The notes beneath the pieces were generated by a model. That model worked only from the letters and a program-made list of their open reading frames with translations. It was not told where the DNA came from and made no database searches. From the NCBI GenBank assembly GCA_000727475.1, contig KL647301.1:2988138-3052137 (forward strand): 64,000 bases of DNA, written 5' to 3'. This document shows, piece by piece, positions 12,701 through 18,700 of this stretch. Position 1 is the stretch's first letter; each line of letters begins with the position of its first letter. The stretch is from Sarcocystis neurona (lineage: Eukaryota > Apicomplexa > Conoidasida > Eucoccidiorida > Sarcocystidae). A program made the translations under genes and the position numbers.

Positions 12701-15700
12701 AGAAACAGAGGAAAGTCTTGCAATGAGAGTGGAGGCTTTTCAGCAGTTGCTGCTGTCACTGGACCAGCCCACGGCGACTTTTGTTGCGGAACTGCATGCG
12801 CAGCTGCCTCTTCTGCTGGGGTACCGCGCCGCTGCTTTCTCCTCCGGTTCCCCTGCAGGCTGCGAAGGAGGACGTACTGCTGCTTTTGCTGCTCGTCGAG
12901 AAGGCGGCGCTGCCGTTGTTAGTGCTAGAGCAGGAGCTGCGGCTGCGGCTGCGGCTGCTGCAGTTGGGCCTGCAGGACGTGCCGCGCTGCTGGTGCTGCG
13001 AGTGCTCGCGAAGGCATGCAGAAGCTCGCGCACAGGCGTTGCTGCTTCTCCGCCCCCCACGCTGCTGGACGGCTTGCTTGTAGGGTTCGAGAATGGCAGC
13101 GGGGGCAGCAGCAGCTGCAGCAGCACAGAAGTGTGGGAGGACGAATGCAACAGCGGCACGAAGAGAGCCAGCAGCAGCAGTCGCACCAAGGGCAACAAGA
13201 AGGAAGGGGCAGAAAAGAGCCCGAGCGTGGACGTGAGGGAGTGCCTAGAAGTAATTTTACGCAGGGGGAGCAGCGCGAGTGGTTCGAGTCCCGGCGGCAG
13301 CAGTGCTGCTGCTGATGCAGCGGAAAACTGGGAGTGGCGCATTGCACAGCAGCTGGCGGAGCAGCTGCGGCCGCCGGTCGCTGCAGCAGCTCGGGAGCAG
13401 ATGCGGTGGCGGCAGCAACAGCAACGTCGCAGGCGAGAAACAGCGGAGAAAGTCTTGCTGGCCCGGCAGCTGTTTACGTGCGCCGTTCGTGCTGCTGGCG
13501 TCACTGCGGCTGAAGCGTTGGAGCAGCTCCTGCTCTCCACCCCACACGCTGTTGCTGCTGCTGCAGCAACGACTGACGATACATCGGCTGCAGGAGACGG
13601 GTGGGCCGCAGCCACAGACAGGCATGCTGCCGCTGTAGCTTCACAGAGGGGGCACGCTGCAGCAGCAGCACGTGCGCAGGCAGAGCGTATAGTAAAAGAG
13701 ACGGGACTTGGTCTTTCAGCTACGGACGAGGCGCTGCAGCAGCTGCTGCAGCTATTGCCGGAACTTGATATTTCTTCTCTCGCTCTTCCGTCGCGCACGC
13801 AGCAGCAGCGGCAGCGGCACACGATGCAGCCTGATGCGATGCTGCTGCAGCAGGACCGATGGAGGGAAATGAGGGCAGGCGAGGAGGAAGAGCAGTGGCA
13901 GTGGCAACAGCAGCGACCGTGGGAGGAAGGGCCGTCGCATTACTACGAGCAACTGCAGCAGTTCCGGTGCTTGGACAAAGAGCAAAAGCTGCGCGAGGAG
14001 CAGCTGAGCTCGGGACAGCAGCAAAGAGAGACGCAGCACCAGCAGCAGAGAGGCGACGCAGACCCGTTCTGCGCTGCTGTGCTGGCGGCGCTGCAGCAGC
14101 AGCAGATGCTGCCATTGCTGGGTGTGCTCAGGTCGCTGCGGCAGTCCCCCCTGCTGCATGCGCGTTGTCCCTCTGAAGTTGTCGCAGCAGAGGCCCTGCT
14201 GCTGTTCTGTAGCACTCCCCCCCCGCAGCCTCAGCAGCAGCTGCTGCTGCAAGAAACGCAGTCGCCGCACCAGGAAGATGAGCAGCTCTGCCTCTGGTTA
14301 ACGCCCTTCCTCGGTGACGACGGAGAAGAGGAAGAAGAGGAAGGGGAGGGGCTCAAAGAGAGCTGCGGAGGAGGCGTGCGTGCAGCAGCAGCAACAGGCG
14401 CAGAGGGAGAAGACGACGGCAGAGCGAGTAGAAGCGGGATAATGCATGCAGCTGCAAAAGAAGAACAAGAAGAAGACTACGCTTACTCGTTTGTGAGCCT
14501 GCTGTTGACTGTCGTGGGGTCCGCACGCTGGCCGCAGCTGCTGCAGCAGATCGAAGCAGCCGCAGGCGCGAGCCAGTACAGAGACAGCAACCTCACTGCC
14601 TCTGCTGCGCCTCCTCTGCAGAAATGCCTGCCTCTGTCTTCTTCTTCTGCACAGCACCGGCAGCTGCTGCTGCAGGTACTGCAATGCATGCGGGTGCTGC
14701 TGCAGCGAGGGCAGCGCCTGCAAGACCAGCAGCAGCAGCAGCAGCCGTTCGAGTGCACGCAGCCACAGCACCGTGTGTTCCAGCCGTCAGAGCAGCAGAA
14801 CCCGCGTGTAAAGCAGCCACCGCAACCAGAAGTAGAAGAAGCAGCAGCTTGTGACCAGGGAGGGGGAGACAAACGCTTGGCGCTGCCATGGGTGGAGCAG
14901 CGGCAGGCTGTGCTGCTGCTGCAGAGCGCCTGGCGTAGTGTCTTCTGCTGTACTGGCTGCGATATTGTTGCCCCTGATGCTGCTGCCATCTTCCCCGCCC
15001 AGCAGCAGGTTTCCCTCTCCTGCACGAGTGTGCTGCTGTACGCGCACGAAGAGCAGTACAAACGGTTCCGGTGCCGCTTCTGGGCAGCCCTCTGCTTCAT
15101 ACTCACGCTGCCAGCAGAGGGGACAGACAGCAGCAGCAGCAGCAACTTCGGGAGCAGCAGAAATTCCGGGAGCAGCAGCACCTTCGGGAGCAGCAGCAAT
15201 TCCGGGAGCAGCAGTACTGGTGACGTTGCTGCGAGGAGTCGTGACGCCATCACGGAAGATACAAGACACCGGAGCACCAGATGGAACAGCAGCCCGTCGC
15301 CTGTTGTCGTCTCGGCGAGCCGCTGCAAACGACTGCAGCGGCGGCTGCTGCGCCTTGGTCGGGCAGCATTAAAAGGGAAAGGATTCGCTGCTGTTGCTAC
15401 TAGCACACAGGGGCATGGCATATTCTGTACTATTGAGGATAGCCGAGCAGATGCAGCAGCAGAGGCCGAAGCGACAGCAGCAGAGGCCGAAGCGACAGGA
15501 GCAGAGGCCGAAACGGCAGCAGGAGCAGCAGGCGTCCCGGAGCTCGGTCAGGGGTCGGTGGCTGCGCTGCCTAAGCAAAAGCAACAGCAACAAGCGCAGC
15601 AGGAGCGCCTCCGACAACAGCAGCCCCAGCGGGGGCAGCAGGAGCAGGAACTGCGAGGCTGTATCCAGAGTGAGGCAGGATGTGTACTGGGCTGGTTCCT

Positions 15701-18700
15701 GGCGCGTGGGTGTACGCAGTGGCTTGAGCAGCTGCTGCAGCAGTTACTGCAGTCGGGGAGGAGGCGCGGGAGATGCTGCAGCGACGTCGTTGCTGCGTCA
15801 GGGGAGCACGAACAGCAGGAGTCCCAGAAGGTGCTGCAGCAGCGAGCAGAGCAGCAGCAGAAGAGCGGCCGGAGGCAGCAGGTGCAGAAGCAGGAGGAGG
15901 AGGAGCTGCAACAGTCACAGTATATTCACAAGGCGGATGTTGATGTAAGACGCGCAGTGTGGGGAAGTTTAGCAGCCGCTGCTGATGCGCCTGTACTGCT
16001 GGCGCACGCAGGGTATCACCTGCAGCAGCTGCTGCAGCGCGTCTTTGAAGCGGCTGACGCTGCGGAAGAGCCAGGACTGCTGTTGGCTGCTACTGGCACT
16101 TTGTGTGAGTGGCTAGAGGGGACGTCGCTGTTGCTGCTGCATGCGTGTATTCAACATAAAGATAATAGTGAGCGTGGTACCGTCTTCTCGTCCTTTCTGC
16201 GTCCCTCCAGCTGCGCCACTGCCGCTGCTGGACAGCGCTACGAGGGCTCTGCTGCTGCTGACGCTGCAGCTCATGCCGAAGCAGCGTCTTCCCCGCCTTT
16301 TTCTCCTTGTGCTGCTGCTGTCGGCCGTGCGTACGAGCGCCTCTACCAAGTGTTCTTAGCGCCGCCGCTGCAGCAGTCTCAGCCGCCAACGAGTGCAGCG
16401 TCGCAGCAGCAGCTTCACCAGCAGCACCTGCACACCCCTTGGCAGCAAAAGCAGCAGAAGACGCTGTGGCAGTCAACAGCACAGGAGCAGCAGGAGAGAA
16501 GAGAGCAGGACGAGGCGAGGGAGGGGGGGGAGGCACGAGGAGAAAAAATATTTCCAGCGGCGGTGCTGCTGTTTCTGCTGACAGTGTGTAGCTGCCTGCT
16601 GCTACACGCGTCTCTTCTGCAGTGGCGCATGCAGACGCTGCTGTCCCCTGCCAGCGAACGACCCGCTGCTTATCCGGGGAGCAGCAAGACCACCAAGGAG
16701 GCTATGGACGCTGACAGCGGCACGAGGGGCTGCGGAGACGCGAGGAGTGGTGACTCATACAAAACTCGAAGCACCCCAAACAGCAGCAAGAGGAGCTTCT
16801 TTTGTACCTGGAGCCTCTGCAGCAGGAGGTGGAGCAACGAAGCGGGCATGCTGGTCATTAGATTGCATGAGCTGCAAGCGTGGCTAGAAACATGCTGCAC
16901 TCGTGCGTTGTTGCTTCAACTGCAGAAGAAACCTGTGGTGAACCCCTTAGTTCTTCCCCCTGCTTCTGGTGCTGGTAACTCTGCTGCTGTGCTGTGGCGT
17001 GCTGCTGGGCGGGCTTCTCTTGCTCTGTGCGAACGTCCAGCGCAGGTCAACGCGACGCACGAATTTCACGCAGCGAAGGAAAAGACTTGCTTGTCAACGG
17101 CCGTCTTCCCCAGTGCTTTACGCGGCGTCTTGACTGCTGCCGGAAGGGATCTTGCTGCTGCAGCTGGTCTCGTCATCCGCGTCCCTGTTAGCGCTGTTTC
17201 CACGGAGGTGGCGCGCTCCCCGTGTTCCGCGCCCTCTGCTGCTGCTGCTGGCGGCAGAGCTGCTGCTGGGTGTGACAGAGGCGCCGCTGCTGCTGGTGAT
17301 GCCTGGGGTGGAGGCGGGGCGGCTCCTGAGGAAGCTCTTGTTACTGCAGGTGCTGCTGCTGCTGCAGAGGAAGGTGCACCCGCTGATGCAGACGGAAGTG
17401 GTCCCCTTGCTGCGGAGAGAACTGAGGATACGGCTGCCGCCCACGGCAGAATGACATTCCCCGGCGCTGCACTGCAGCGGCAGCAGCACCATGCGGAGGA
17501 GCTGCTGCTGTCACTCGTCTTCCTCGTGAACTCAGGGAAAGCTTCCCGCCGGCAGCAGCTGCTGCCTTGTGGAGACTTTGTTTCTGCAGAAGACGCAGCA
17601 ACAGACGACACAGCAGCATGGGGAGGGGCTGCACCATCGGCAGCAGCAGCACCAGGAGCGACAGCAGCGTGGAGCGGGTGGAACGCCGCACCAGACGCGG
17701 CAGCAGCAGTAGCCCGACCTCAAGCCGACGGCCCCACACGCGCTGCACGAGAACAAGAAGAAGCAGGAGCAGCAGAAGCAGCGGGCGACACTGCACGCGG
17801 CATTGCTGCAGGAACACCAGGACCAACTGAGGTTGCAGCGGAAACACTACGAGTGGGCCGGGCTGCGCGACAGCTAGCAGCACCAGACCGTCAGGCAGAG
17901 GCAGCCGGAGGACAGTCTAGTGCCCCTGGTGCGTGGGATGTAGGAGATGGTGGGATGAGAGATATATGGCGGCCGCCCTGCTGCTGGAGCAGAGAAGAAG
18001 ACGAAGCAGCAACTGCGACAGCTGCTGCAGTTTTTAGCAGCGGCAGTCAGACGAAGTGTAATTTCCCTGCCGTGAAGAGCCGCATGACTGCGATGGCAAC
18101 GAGAAGTGCAGACCGGAGAAGTTTGTCTTCAGCAGAAAAAGTTGCCCAAGTGCATGCAATCGTGTGTTCCTCTTGCGGAGCATGTACAGCCGGCGAGCGC
18201 TGTGCGTCGTCTTACGTAACAGCAGCGCTTCCCGTCTCTACGCGCTCCTTCTGCGTTACAGAGCACCTGCTGCTGCACGTCCAACAGACAGCAGCAAGCA
18301 CAGCAGAAGCCCTGCTCCTCAAGCTGCTCTTTCCGCTGTGCGACGCAGAGCATTGCTGCGGCGCCGTGGGCAGCAGCAAAGGCAGGAGCAACAACAGCAG
18401 CAAAAGCAGCATCAGCAGCGACCGGGTCGACACTCGCCGCAACGAGAGCAGCAACACAAGTCGTAGGAACGGCCACTCTCGCGGCCACAGGGACAGCAGC
18501 AACGAGAGCATTTTGCTTGGATTAATGAGTGTCTCTTTTAAGACGCGTCGACATGCGCTTCTGCAGTTGTCGCATCGTGCGGTTGGAGCCCTGTTGTCCC
18601 CTTCTCTGCCTTCTTCTACCTCTGCTACGCCACAGGCGGTTGCTGCTGCTAATGCTGCTGCTGCCGCCGATGTTGCGCGGACTGCTGTTGTTGAAGCAGC

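Noticed and set aside
13278..13296. GGTTCGAGTCCC, resembling a tRNA T-arm box
   Set aside because: No acceptor stem, D-arm or anticodon arm can be drawn around it. It is in-frame coding sequence of the giant gene.
12740..13822. 360-codon open frame on the - strand, and similar ones at 1037-1783 and 7651-8448
   Set aside because: They lie antisense to the giant frame. CAG repeats contain no stops on either strand, so such shadows are expected, and these translate into Cys, Ala and Ser runs with no domain.
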